Positions 34,578 through 42,838 of a DNA stretch of 64,000 nucleotides are shown here, piece by piece; position 1 is the first letter of the stretch; the number at the start of each line of letters is the position of its first letter. Origin of the DNA: Kineosporia babensis (lineage in GTDB: Bacteria > Actinomycetota > Actinomycetes > Actinomycetales > Kineosporiaceae); assembly GCF_021129305.1 (NCBI RefSeq), contig NZ_JAJOMB010000027.1, positions 1-64,000 of the forward strand, read 5' to 3'. The notes under the pieces are model-generated. The model ran no database searches. It was given only the letters and a program-made list of their open reading frames with translations, and was not told the DNA's origin. Made by a program: the position numbers and the translations under genes.

Positions 34578-35017
34578 TGCTGCTGGCGCGCCGGTTGAGG
34601 CGGTTGCAGGACGAGGTGGGTTCGCTGAGCGTCGAGATGGTCATCCTCGGCGCGGTCGTCGTGGTGGTGCTGTGCCTGGGGATGGGGGCAGGCACGCTCG
34701 TCGTGGCAGACGGGCGCGTGAGCGCGGCCGCGTCAGCCGCAGCTCGGGCCGCCAGCCTCGAATCCAATCCCGGCAACGCTGGTGCGGCCGCTCGGGCGGC
34801 GGCCCAGCGAACCCTCGAAGACGCAGGCACAGCGTGCGTCCCGGTGGTGGACCTAAATCTGAGCCAGTTCGGCCCCGGAGGACACGTGGACGTGGAGGTC
34901 ACCTGCCGAATCGACCTGACCCTGTTCTCCATCGCCGGTTTCGCTCCACGACGGGATCTGACGGCCAGCGCCGGCGCGCCCCTCGAACAACGCCGAACGT
35001 TCGGGGGCCGTTCGTGA
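34574..35017 (+). CDS. TadE/TadF-like pseudopilin
   Basis: 147 residues, start overlapping the previous gene by four bases (ATGA). DEVGSLSVEMVILGAVVVVV at 14-33 is the pilin-like helix; the rest includes a cysteine pair (ACVP ... VTCRID) in an Ala-rich domain. Likely a second minor pseudopilin. Confidence 0.65.
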   Translation: MMLLARRLRRLQDEVGSLSVEMVILGAVVVVVLCLGMGAGTLVVADGRVSAAASAAARAASLESNPGNAGAAARAAAQRTLEDAGTACVPVVDLNLSQFGPGGHVDVEVTCRIDLTLFSIAGFAPRRDLTASAGAPLEQRRTFGGRS

Positions 35018-35523
35018 AGCGGTTTCGACGTCGTCCAGCTGCTCGGGAGTCGGGGCAGGGCAGCATCTTCCTGATCGCGCTGGTCGGGCTGGCCTTCCTG
35101 TTCACCGCATTCTTCGTGGACGTCAGCCGGTCCCTGAACGCGCACGGCACCTCGCTGGAAGTCGCCGCCGAGGCCGCCCGGGCCGCCGCGGACCAGATCA
35201 CCCAGGAGTCTCTGCGCTCCGGGGACCCGTCCGCTCTGCAGATCGATGCGGCAGCAGCTGCCCAGGTGGGGCAGGCCTGGCTCACCGAAGCCGGCGCGAC
35301 CGGCGAAGTGCGCGTTCAGGAAGGCAACACGGTGGTGGTTGTGACCGCGCGGGTTCCCTGCCAGGCCACTCTGCTCTCGGCGTTCGGATTCACCGACCTG
35401 TCGAAGCTAGCCACAGCCAGCGCAACCGTCCTGTACGGGAGCGCCGGCAGCGTCGGTGAGCCCATCGTCCATCGTTCTGGATCTGGACCTGCGGCCGGGG
35501 CGGGGACGAGGGAGCAGGCATGA
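35014..35523 (+). CDS. TadE/TadG-like pseudopilin
   Basis: 169 residues from GTG 35014, overlapping the previous stop (GTGA). ESGQGSIFLIALVGLAFLFT at ~11-30 is the hydrophobic pilin-like helix with a preceding Gly/Gln; then an Ala-rich helical part (AAEAARAAADQITQ) and a beta part (VVVVTARVPCQATL). It lacks the large vWA domain of full-length TadG. It overlaps the following BTAD gene by 4 bp. Confidence 0.65.
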   Translation: MKRFRRRPAARESGQGSIFLIALVGLAFLFTAFFVDVSRSLNAHGTSLEVAAEAARAAADQITQESLRSGDPSALQIDAAAAAQVGQAWLTEAGATGEVRVQEGNTVVVVTARVPCQATLLSAFGFTDLSKLATASATVLYGSAGSVGEPIVHRSGSGPAAGAGTREQA

Positions 35524-38027
35524 AATCACTGGTCCTGTACGGGCGAGCGCTGGCCGCCGCGGCGTTCCTGGCGGGGATCGTTTTCGGCATCCCCCTGGCA
35601 CTGGCGTTCGTCGTGGGCGACCCATTGCCCGAGTGGGACGCCCTGCGCGTAGGGGACTTGTCCGACGACGTTCTGCTGCACGTGGCCGCCAGCTTCACCT
35701 GGCTGCTGTGGGCTTACGCGCTCATCCTGATTGTTGCCGAGGCGCGGGCTCAAGTGAGCACCCAGCCGCGTCCTTCGCTCCCCGGACAGCAGAGTCTGTT
35801 TCAGCCTCTGGTGACGGCGTTACTCCTTACCGCGCCAACGGTCGCGGCGACCGTAGGCGGGTCGATGGCACCCACCCCTCCGGTCCAACCTCTCCCCGGA
35901 ACCACCGCGGGCGCCCCGACCATGAAACAGCCCGCCACCGTCGTCCATGATTGGCGTCCTGCTCCGGTGGCCCAGCACTCGGAACGGGTAGCGGCTCCCG
36001 TGCAAGCCTCTGCTTCATCGCCGGGCGTCCGGGAGGTGTTTTTGCTGGGGATGGGCGCCGGCATGGGACTCAGCCTGATCGCCGCCACCTTCCACACCAT
36101 CATCCGGCGGCGCCGGCGCATGGCTGCGGCGGGGCGTCGGCCGGGGCACTTGGCGGCCTTGTCTCCACCGGAGGCTGCTGAGGTTGAGCGGGCGCTGCAG
36201 GTCGGCGCTCACCTGGCTTCGGACATCCGCCTGCGCCTGGACGTCGTGCTGGCCACGCTCGACGTGGCGCTGGCCGCTCGGGGGTATGCGCCAGCCGCGA
36301 TCCTGGCTGTGAGGCTGGATCATCAGAGGATCGATCTGGTGTTGGCCAAGGAGACGGTGCAGGGCCTTCCTGCGCCGTGGAGGCGGGATCCGGATACGGG
36401 GTTCTGGTCACTGGACGATCCTGGCTTGGATGACCGAGATGCCGCGGATCCAAGTACCTTTGAGCGGTGCTGGTGCTGGATCGGGCACAGCCCCGACGGA
36501 ACAGGACGGTGGCGGGCCGAGGACGTCTGGCTGCTGAACTTGCAGACCTCGCCACGGATCCGGCTTATTGCCGATACCGATCATGCCCTGAACATTGTTC
36601 GGGCCATGACCTTTTCTCTGGACAACTCAGACGGTGCGGGCTTGTCGGTGGCTGTGGACTCCGCAGCTGACGAACTCGCCGACCTGGCGGTTCTCGTTGG
36701 CGGGGGTCGTCGGCGCCTGCCGGGTGAACCGGTGACCTTGCGGATCGAGGACACCCTCCGGCCCTCCACCCGGCGGGACCTGTCGGCAGGGGCGACGGTC
36801 CTGGTCGTGACCGATGACTTGGAGTCGGTGCAGCCCGATGAAGTCCGGCTGGTGCTGGATGCTTCCGGACGTCTGCACACCAGCTTCACGACCGACCCCA
36901 TCGCGCCTGCCCGATTCAGCGAGGCCGACCTGCAGCACCTGCGCCCGGCGGTGAGATCCGCGCTGGATCCCCCCACACGCCGGCCACCGGAACAGCCACA
37001 ACCGCCACTGAGCGTTCAGCGCCCGCCCATCAATGTTCTTGGAATGCCCCTGGACGCGGAGCCTTCCGCTGGCGGCCAGGAAAGCACGGTGCTAGGCGAG
37101 CACACTGTCGAAGACCTGACTGCCGTTGCGGGCGTCGAGACGGGCGACATCCCGCATCTGGCTCCCCGGCTGGTCAGTACCCAGCGCCTCAGCTATCAGC
37201 AGGACCCAGCACTCGACGAGGAGCTACGACTCCTGGCCGATCCTGACTGTCCCCGTCCCCGGCTACGGATCCTCGGCCCGATCGAGGTCTACGCGTCCGG
37301 GCCCGCGCCATCGGGAGGCCAGCGCAAGCCTTGGTGGTGCGAGATCGTCGTCCTGCTGCACGCTCATCCGGCAGGCCTGACGTATGAACGGTTCGTCGAT
37401 TTGCTCTGGCCTCGTGGCACTTCCCGCAGGACGGCCAGCGCCCTGCCCCGTCAGACCATCAGCGCCGCCCGCAAATGGATGGGGGAGGACCCTGAGACCG
37501 GGCAACCCTACCTACCTAACGTCCGCTCGTTGGAGCGGTGGGTGTGCCGGATTGACGGGGTCATCAGCGACGCTGACCTTGCGCGCCGGTTACGGGCCCG
37601 GGGCGTGAGCAGGGGAGTGGACGGGCTCCAGGACCTGCAGACGGCGCTGGATCTGGTTACTGGTCCGGTGCTGGAGGGGCGTAGAGCTCGGGGATACCAG
37701 TGGCTGATCGAGAATCCGCTGCTCACCGAGCTGGTCCCGATGATTGCCGAGATCGCTCATACGATGGCTGTTCACTGGCTCGCCCGGGGAGAGCCGGGCA
37801 AGGCGGAGGCTGCGGCGCTGAAGGCTGACTTGGCCGGCAGCTACGAGGACGTGACGCGGCTGGACCTGATTGCTGCTGCCCGGGCTCAGGGGAACCGGGC
37901 GGATGAAGATCGGTGGGTTCAGGTGCTGCTCGATACGCACGGTGGGGAAGTGGAGGAAGATCTGCCGGCGTGGACGCTTGCTCGGCTGGATCGGATTCGG
38001 CGGCAGGTTCGGTACACGGCTTCGTGA
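35520..38027 (+). CDS. Multi-pass membrane protein with BTAD (SARP-type) C-terminus
   Basis: 835 residues. Membrane helices at ~8-30, ~52-72 and ~172-190, a Pro-rich linker, a central alpha/beta region of unknown type (~200-450), then a winged-helix-like domain (GPIEVYASGPAPSGGQRKPW ... LHAHPAGLTYERFVDLLWP) and a BTAD helical domain (~700-830). SARP regulators combine such wHTH and BTAD domains, but here the wHTH is cytoplasmic and tethered to the membrane. This kind of protein regularly closes actinobacterial Tad-like operons and may sense the assembly state or act as a structural part rather than bind DNA. Start overlaps the upstream gene (ATGA). Confidence 0.75.
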   Translation: MKSLVLYGRALAAAAFLAGIVFGIPLALAFVVGDPLPEWDALRVGDLSDDVLLHVAASFTWLLWAYALILIVAEARAQVSTQPRPSLPGQQSLFQPLVTALLLTAPTVAATVGGSMAPTPPVQPLPGTTAGAPTMKQPATVVHDWRPAPVAQHSERVAAPVQASASSPGVREVFLLGMGAGMGLSLIAATFHTIIRRRRRMAAAGRRPGHLAALSPPEAAEVERALQVGAHLASDIRLRLDVVLATLDVALAARGYAPAAILAVRLDHQRIDLVLAKETVQGLPAPWRRDPDTGFWSLDDPGLDDRDAADPSTFERCWCWIGHSPDGTGRWRAEDVWLLNLQTSPRIRLIADTDHALNIVRAMTFSLDNSDGAGLSVAVDSAADELADLAVLVGGGRRRLPGEPVTLRIEDTLRPSTRRDLSAGATVLVVTDDLESVQPDEVRLVLDASGRLHTSFTTDPIAPARFSEADLQHLRPAVRSALDPPTRRPPEQPQPPLSVQRPPINVLGMPLDAEPSAGGQESTVLGEHTVEDLTAVAGVETGDIPHLAPRLVSTQRLSYQQDPALDEELRLLADPDCPRPRLRILGPIEVYASGPAPSGGQRKPWWCEIVVLLHAHPAGLTYERFVDLLWPRGTSRRTASALPRQTISAARKWMGEDPETGQPYLPNVRSLERWVCRIDGVISDADLARRLRARGVSRGVDGLQDLQTALDLVTGPVLEGRRARGYQWLIENPLLTELVPMIAEIAHTMAVHWLARGEPGKAEAAALKADLAGSYEDVTRLDLIAAARAQGNRADEDRWVQVLLDTHGGEVEEDLPAWTLARLDRIRRQVRYTAS

Positions 38028-38108
38028 TGGTGTGCCGAGCTTGACTGGCTCGTCGAGCTGGACGAAGGAATTGCCGAGTCCGGAGGGGCCAGCGGCTGTC
38101 AACGGTCT

Positions 38109-38160
38109 CGTAAAACTGGGGGTCAGGGGGTCGCAGGTTCAAATCCTGTCAGCCCGACCA
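38109..38160 (+). tRNA. 3' end of a tRNA-like gene, probable attachment site
   Basis: T-arm GCAGG-TTCAAAT-CCTGT (38133-38149), acceptor strand CAGCCCG (38150-38156), discriminator A and encoded CCA (38158-38160). No matching 5' acceptor strand CGGGCTG, D-arm or normal anticodon arm is found upstream. It is therefore only the 3' part of a tRNA (it resembles actinobacterial tRNA-Pro most in the T-arm) or tmRNA. Such 3' ends are the usual core of attL/attR sites left by integrases. Confidence 0.65.
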
Positions 38161-38216
38161 TAAAACACCAGGTCAGAGACTCGCAAGGGGCTCTGGCCTG
38201 AGGCCAAAACCCCGGC

Positions 38217-38236
38217 TTGGGAGCAAGTTGGGAGCA
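38217..38236. repeat. Tandem direct repeat TTGGGAGCA x2 (11-bp period)
   Basis: Two copies of TTGGGAGCA start 11 bp apart (38217 and 38228), about one helical turn, 57 bp after the tRNA-like CCA. Such short phased repeats next to an att core fit arm-type integrase or excisionase binding sites. A wobble-paired hairpin AGGTCAGAG / CTCTGGCCT (38170-38199) lies between. Confidence 0.4.
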
Positions 38237-38270
38237 GACTCTGCCGAACGAAGGCGGATCTGGGCGTCAT

Positions 38271-38304
38271 AAAGCGGACTGTGACAGTAGTCACAGTCCG
38301 CTTT
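38271..38304. terminator. Strong bidirectional terminator
   Basis: Perfect 15-bp inverted repeat AAAGCGGACTGTGAC / GTCACAGTCCGCTTT with loop AGTA, ending in T's on both strands. It separates the Tad operon and tRNA-like end from the convergent AbiTii gene. Confidence 0.9.
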
Positions 38305-38476
38305 CGCTTGGGTGGCTCTACTCGCTCTGCTGCTCGGGGAATGTCGTTTGAGTGGGGCGGATCGCGGGGGTGGGTCTCGGGGCGGTACGGACCTGGGGAG
38401 AGTGTCAGGTATTTGACGCTCCCCCCAGAATCCTCTTCAGCGGCTTGGTCGGCCCATCGAGGTATGCCTTGCTCGT

Positions 38477-39268
38477 TCACCAGAGCGGGAACTTCAAGCC
38501 CTGCACCTGCATAAAGCCAAAGATGGCACCAGCTAGAGCGACAATGCCTGCGGACCAAGGAGCGACGAGCTTCCAGCTCCTGCCATGAGATGCCTCGTCT
38601 GGAGCCGCGGGCTGGATGTTGCCGCCGGCCATGTTGTTGGAGATGGTGACGCTGTTCCGCTTGCCGGAGACGATGAATTGAACGGCACGGTCGGCGACTT
38701 CCGCGGAAGGAATCTCCGCGCTGCCTGTGAGGGCGCGCATTTCCGCGAGCATGGTGATCAACTTGTTCCGGACCTGATCGAGGACCTCTTCCAGCGCGAC
38801 AGGGGAGACGCCCCAGTAGATGCGTTCGATGGTGCCGTTGAAGTGTCCTTCGAGATTCATGATCTTCACCAGTTCCGCGCCGCCGGGCGGGGCCAATCGA
38901 GCTGACTCGCCGGGTCGGCAATCGGCCACCAACCGCTCGACCGCCCGGATGCCCATGGTGATGGGGACAGCATCCGGGATTGAATCTTGGGCAACGTCGG
39001 GAAAGTCGAAGGAGCTGATCTGTTGCCCTTTGATGATGGCGAAATGAGTGGCGGCGTCGATCAACAGAGGAGCGGGTACCCGGCGGTACTCCGGCAGATC
39101 TTCGCGGGAGGGGTATCCACTGAGTTCCTTGGAGGCCCAGTCACGGAGTTCTGCTGAACCGGTTTCTCCGCCCAGGGCCACGACTCTGCGCAGGACGTTG
39201 CTCAGGGATTTTCGGTGATCCATGATCTCGGCTTGGATCTGCTGAACCAGGTCAGTTCGCTTGAACAC
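38477..39268 (-). CDS. AbiTii-domain protein (abortive infection type), membrane-anchored
   Basis: 263 residues. The N-terminal ~200 residues (LVQQIQAEIMDHRKSLSNVL, WASKELSGYPSREDLPEYRR) match the AbiTii domain, found in abortive-infection proteins and in genes near mobile elements. A C-terminal helix (LVAPWSAGIVALAGAIFGFM) suggests a membrane anchor. It is the first gene inside the tRNA-like end, a common place for defence cargo. The mechanism of the family is poorly known; anti-phage activity is inference. Confidence 0.7.
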   Translation of the reverse strand: MFKRTDLVQQIQAEIMDHRKSLSNVLRRVVALGGETGSAELRDWASKELSGYPSREDLPEYRRVPAPLLIDAATHFAIIKGQQISSFDFPDVAQDSIPDAVPITMGIRAVERLVADCRPGESARLAPPGGAELVKIMNLEGHFNGTIERIYWGVSPVALEEVLDQVRNKLITMLAEMRALTGSAEIPSAEVADRAVQFIVSGKRNSVTISNNMAGGNIQPAAPDEASHGRSWKLVAPWSAGIVALAGAIFGFMQVQGLKFPLW

Positions 39269-39656
39269 GTGGGCACGCTACAACCCGCCACCGACAATCT
39301 TGATCGGTTGCTTGGATACTCCGGTAGTTCCGGGTGCTGATCCCGTGAGCGTCGAGACCTTGGCCGGATCGGCACGGGCCGAGGTCGAGTCGGAGAGTGG
39401 AGACGCTCGTTTCAGGCGCTCTGGAATGCTCCATCGACATTCATGGGCGGTCAGTCGAAGAGGCCGATGCCCGAAGCAATCCCGAGGTCGTGCCTGGCGT
39501 CGTGGAGGTCGTGGAGGTCGTGGTGGATCGGGGTTGCTGAGTGGGTATTGGGCGCCGTCGTCGATGGGCTCCTTGCATGAGGTCTCGTGGGAATGCAGGT
39601 ATCGCGGGTAGGAGCTGAGAGAAGGGGGCGTAAAATGCCAATAACCCGTTGTGTGC
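39269..39656. other. 388-bp gap
   Basis: No gene recognised. A short minus-strand frame ending at 39451 (HDLHDLHDARHDLGIASGIG) may be decayed coding DNA. The same place shows a tandem repeat GTCGTGGAG that creates the HDL repeats. No promoter motif stands out. Confidence 0.3.
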
Positions 39657-40196
39657 TCAGGCCGGGGCTCGCCTGTTCCACAAGGGCTCGCGAGGGTTGG
39701 GGCGCGTGTAGCTGACCTGGATCGTCCGGCCAGGGAAGTAGAAGGAGCTGCGGGCGGAGGCGGATGCTTCGAGGTCGTGGCGTTGGCAGTAGTCCACGAT
39801 CTCCTGCAGGTTGTTCCAGGACAGGTCGTGTTCGTCCGTCGTTACCAGGCTGAACCGGTCACCGATGCGCCAGTGCCGCTGGCGCTCGCCCAGGCGACCC
39901 GTGTGCTGATAGACATCGCACTCGGCGGAGCAGGGCTCGTCGTCCGGCTCCCCGAGACGATCCGGGTGGCTGTGCGGACGAGCGTCGATGCTGATGGGCG
40001 CGCCCGGGCCCCCGCTGTTGGCATCCAGAAATGCCTGGAGTCGCGGTTCGGCTACTACGGATGCGAACACCCTCTCCACCGTTTCGGCCCCTTCCTGCTG
40101 CAGGAGGGCGGACAACGCCTCGTTCGCGACCTCCTGCGCCGGCGTACTCGGGACCGTCAGGTTCGCTACCAGCCGGACTCGGGCCTGCTTCTTCAT
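39657..40196 (-). CDS. Unrecognised protein, last gene of the heptose cluster
   Basis: 179 residues from ATG 40196 (preceded by GGGGGAAACG); the frame is open to 40229 without a better start. I do not recognise a family. Seen: a basic/hydrophobic N-terminal strand (KKQARVRLVANLTVP), helices ASTPAQEVANEALSALLQQE and VERVFASVVAEPRLQAFLDA, a Cys/His-containing middle (EPDDEPCSAECDVYQHTGRL), and a C-terminal beta-rich end with an FYFPGRTIQVSYTRP strand. It lies 40 bp downstream of the epimerase and is presumably co-transcribed. No membrane segment. Confidence 0.55.
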   Translation of the reverse strand: MKKQARVRLVANLTVPSTPAQEVANEALSALLQQEGAETVERVFASVVAEPRLQAFLDANSGGPGAPISIDARPHSHPDRLGEPDDEPCSAECDVYQHTGRLGERQRHWRIGDRFSLVTTDEHDLSWNNLQEIVDYCQRHDLEASASARSSFYFPGRTIQVSYTRPNPREPLWNRRAPA

Positions 40197-40236
40197 CGTT
40201 TCCCCCATCGACGAGCCGAACGCCTGCACCAGGCTT

Positions 40237-41190
40237 TCAGGGTGCCATGGCGAATGCCTTGCAGGTCCTGATGCCGTCTTGGAAGGGGCGTGGCTCCCAT
40301 CCCAGAAGATGGCGCGCCTTGTCGTGAGGGATCGCGGAGGTGCGCAGCTCTGATCGAAGGGCCTCGTCGATCGGATTTCCAGCGGATCGGTTGATCTTGT
40401 CGAGGAGTCGGGTCAGCCAAACGCTCTGGCATCTGGGCCGGTTCGTTCCCGTGAGTGCGTGGTGGGCTAGTGCCCAGTCCCACCAGGTGAGGTGTTCATC
40501 GTTGACGAGGTTGAACGTCTGGCCTGCGGCCAGGGGTCGTTCGGCGGCGCTGGTCACGGCGGCGACGAGGTCGTCTTCGTGGACGGGATAGATCCGGCCG
40601 CCGCGGCCCAGGACCCGGATCCGGCCACTGCGGGCCCGCTGCAGATATCCGTGGGTCCAGTACTGCGAGTGTGGTCCGTAGACCATGCCGGGTCGCAGGT
40701 GGACGTAGGCGTCGCTTCCGGTCTGTTGGAAGCGTTCGGTGATGGCTTGTTCGCCGCGGATCTTGGATTCGGCGTAGGCGTGGTCGGTTGGCAGGTAGGG
40801 CTGGTCTTCGGTGAGGATGCGGTGACCGAACTCGCCGTAGGCTTCGATGCTGCTGATGAAGATGAACCGGTCTACCTTGGCCTGGGCTGCGGCCTGAGCG
40901 AGCCGGTCGGTGGCCTCAACGTTGACGGCGAAGATGTCTTCCCGGGGCCCGGGTTTCATGAAAGCTGCTGCATGGACGACGGTCTGGCAGTCCTTGACGA
41001 GGTGTTGCGGCAGCTCGGAGTCGGTGATGTCGCCGACCGTGACCTGATATCCCTGGTCGAGGAGCGGCTTTGCTTGTTCTTGGGTGCGGACCAGACAGTG
41101 GACCGTTTCGGGTCCGCGCTCGCGGGCGAAGCCGCGGGCCACGCATCCGCCGATGAAGCCCGCAGCTCCGGTGACGAGAACGCTCCGCAT
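40237..41190 (-). CDS. NAD-dependent epimerase/dehydratase (extended SDR)
   Basis: 317 residues. NAD-binding VTGAAGFIGG at 6-15, active-site Ser in ISSIEAYG (~110-117) and the YAESK pair at ~139-143. This is the extended SDR fold of sugar-nucleotide epimerases, dehydratases and 4-ketoreductases. In the context of the GmhA-HldE fusion it may epimerise or reduce an NDP-heptose (compare HldD), though it is not a close HldD lookalike. No signal peptide. It lies 63 bp after the GMC oxidoreductase in the same direction. Confidence 0.75.
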   Translation of the reverse strand: MRSVLVTGAAGFIGGCVARGFARERGPETVHCLVRTQEQAKPLLDQGYQVTVGDITDSELPQHLVKDCQTVVHAAAFMKPGPREDIFAVNVEATDRLAQAAAQAKVDRFIFISSIEAYGEFGHRILTEDQPYLPTDHAYAESKIRGEQAITERFQQTGSDAYVHLRPGMVYGPHSQYWTHGYLQRARSGRIRVLGRGGRIYPVHEDDLVAAVTSAAERPLAAGQTFNLVNDEHLTWWDWALAHHALTGTNRPRCQSVWLTRLLDKINRSAGNPIDEALRSELRTSAIPHDKARHLLGWEPRPFQDGIRTCKAFAMAP

Positions 41191-41253
41191 GTGTCATCTC
41201 TCCAGGGTTCTTCAGATGGTTCTGTTGGGGCGTGGTGGGTGAGGTTCGCGTCG

Positions 41254-42774
41254 TCACGTAGCTGCTGCTCGTCCGGCGGCGATGGCGAGTGCGGCGCTGG
41301 TGAGGGTGGAGTTGCAGGTCAGCGCTGTGGGCACGGTGGCATTGCCGACGATGTACAGGTTGCGCTGGCCCCAGAGGCGTCCGGTGGTGTCGCAGACGCT
41401 GGTGCCGTCGTTGGTCGTGCCGATGCGGGCGGTGCCGGTGTAGTGCAGGGAGGACCCGGCCGGCGCGACGGGGACCTCGGGCGGGAGCTCGACACTCGAG
41501 ATGGCAGATGCCACGGCGGCGAGGAGTCTGCGGGCGGTCGCGATCATGGCGTGGTCGACGGCGCTGTGGGCGAAGTGGGCGTGGATACGAGGTAAGCCGA
41601 CGTGGTCGGTCTCAGTTGGGGAAAACTCGAGGCGGTTGCCTGCGCGGATCTGGGTGGGCGCGTAGGCGGTGATCCGCATGAGATGTCCATCGGGACTGAC
41701 GGTTTCCATGAGCTGGATGTGGATCGGCTGGGAGGTGCCGCGTGAGGGGATCCAGTAGGCGCCGACGAACGGTTCACCGGGTCGTGGTTCCGGGGTCGGC
41801 TGGCCGGTCATGGCGAGCCGGTTGGGGTCGATCGGCACCTGGACGCTCAGGCAGGCGTGCTCGTTGAGGTAACGGCCGAGGGCCGGACCGCCCAGGCCGG
41901 AGGCGTACAGCAGTTGCGGTGTGCGCAGGGCGTCGGCTGCCACGATCACTGTTCGGGCGTGGATCTCGCGTTCTGCTCCACCGTTGGTGTTCCGAACGAC
42001 GGCGCCGGTCGCGCGGTTCTTGGTGGCGAGGATGCGGGTGCATAGGCTGCCGTGCAGGACGCTGACCGGGGTGTCGTGGGCAGGGTTCATTTCGGGAAGC
42101 ACGTCGAGCGGACTGGTACGTCCGGGCCCCGTCAAGGAGCCGGTGACGCCGGCCATGGGCATGAGTTGTGCTGCGCGTCGCGTGTCCGGGCAAGGCGCGA
42201 CCTGTTCCAGAGCGGCAAGGATCGCTTTGGTGAAGGGATTGTCGTCGTAGCCGTTGCTGGTGACGCGCAGGTGCCGTTGGGCGGCGCTGAGGTGTTCGTC
42301 CCAGACGTCGGGGGTGATGCCGGGGATGAGTTCGGGACCGTCGGGCCAGGGGCACGCGCCGACCCAGTGCACGCCCATGCCACCGACGTTCCACGCCATC
42401 ACAGCCCCCGGGAACTCGCGCATGTCGTGACCTGCCCAAGCCCCAGGCACCAGCCCCTTCCCTTCGCTGCCAGCTTTGAAGGTCTGAAAGTGTTCTGATG
42501 GAGTAGCTTCCGGTGCGGATGCGATGTGCTGGGCTGCGTCCATGAGTTGTTGGTAGGTGGTGTCGAGGCGCTGTGGGTTGGTGCGGATGAGGTGTTCGCC
42601 GGGGTGCTCGGTCAGGGGCGGTCCGGCGTCGATCATGGTGACGGTCGAGTTGGGTCGGGTGTCGAGGTATTCGCGGACGGCCACGGCGGCGATCGGGCCG
42701 GTTCCGATCACGAGGAGGTCACTGCATTCGTCATGTCCGTTGTTCGGGTCTGGGGTGCTGGTGTTTTCGGGCAT
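41254..42774 (-). CDS. GMC-type FAD oxidoreductase (sugar oxidase-like)
   Basis: 506 residues. N-terminal FAD box LLVIGTGPIAAVAVREYL, where the third glycine of GxGxxG is Ala; AWNVGGMGVHWVGACPW is the substrate/FAD covalent-flavin type motif of pyranose oxidase/choline dehydrogenase relatives; C-terminal SLHYTGTARIG and IVGNATVPTALTCNSTLTSA carry the catalytic His and Asn region. It likely oxidises a sugar or alcohol to an aldehyde or ketone. It follows the heptose fusion gene by 64 bp. No signal peptide, so it acts in the cytoplasm on a biosynthetic intermediate. Confidence 0.8.
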   Translation of the reverse strand: MPENTSTPDPNNGHDECSDLLVIGTGPIAAVAVREYLDTRPNSTVTMIDAGPPLTEHPGEHLIRTNPQRLDTTYQQLMDAAQHIASAPEATPSEHFQTFKAGSEGKGLVPGAWAGHDMREFPGAVMAWNVGGMGVHWVGACPWPDGPELIPGITPDVWDEHLSAAQRHLRVTSNGYDDNPFTKAILAALEQVAPCPDTRRAAQLMPMAGVTGSLTGPGRTSPLDVLPEMNPAHDTPVSVLHGSLCTRILATKNRATGAVVRNTNGGAEREIHARTVIVAADALRTPQLLYASGLGGPALGRYLNEHACLSVQVPIDPNRLAMTGQPTPEPRPGEPFVGAYWIPSRGTSQPIHIQLMETVSPDGHLMRITAYAPTQIRAGNRLEFSPTETDHVGLPRIHAHFAHSAVDHAMIATARRLLAAVASAISSVELPPEVPVAPAGSSLHYTGTARIGTTNDGTSVCDTTGRLWGQRNLYIVGNATVPTALTCNSTLTSAALAIAAGRAAAT

Positions 42775-42838
42775 GGCGCATTGACCTCCTGGCGTGGGTG
42801 ATGGCCGCGATTCGCGGCGGGGTGTTCGCGGGCTGTTT

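Noticed and set aside
39451-39681. 76-codon minus-strand frame
   Set aside because: Overlaps the end of the gene at 39657 and its HDL repeats come from a simple DNA repeat; not convincing as a gene.
40492-41595. Plus-strand frame opposite the epimerase
   Set aside because: Shadow frame; the epimerase has NAD box and YxxxK on the minus strand.
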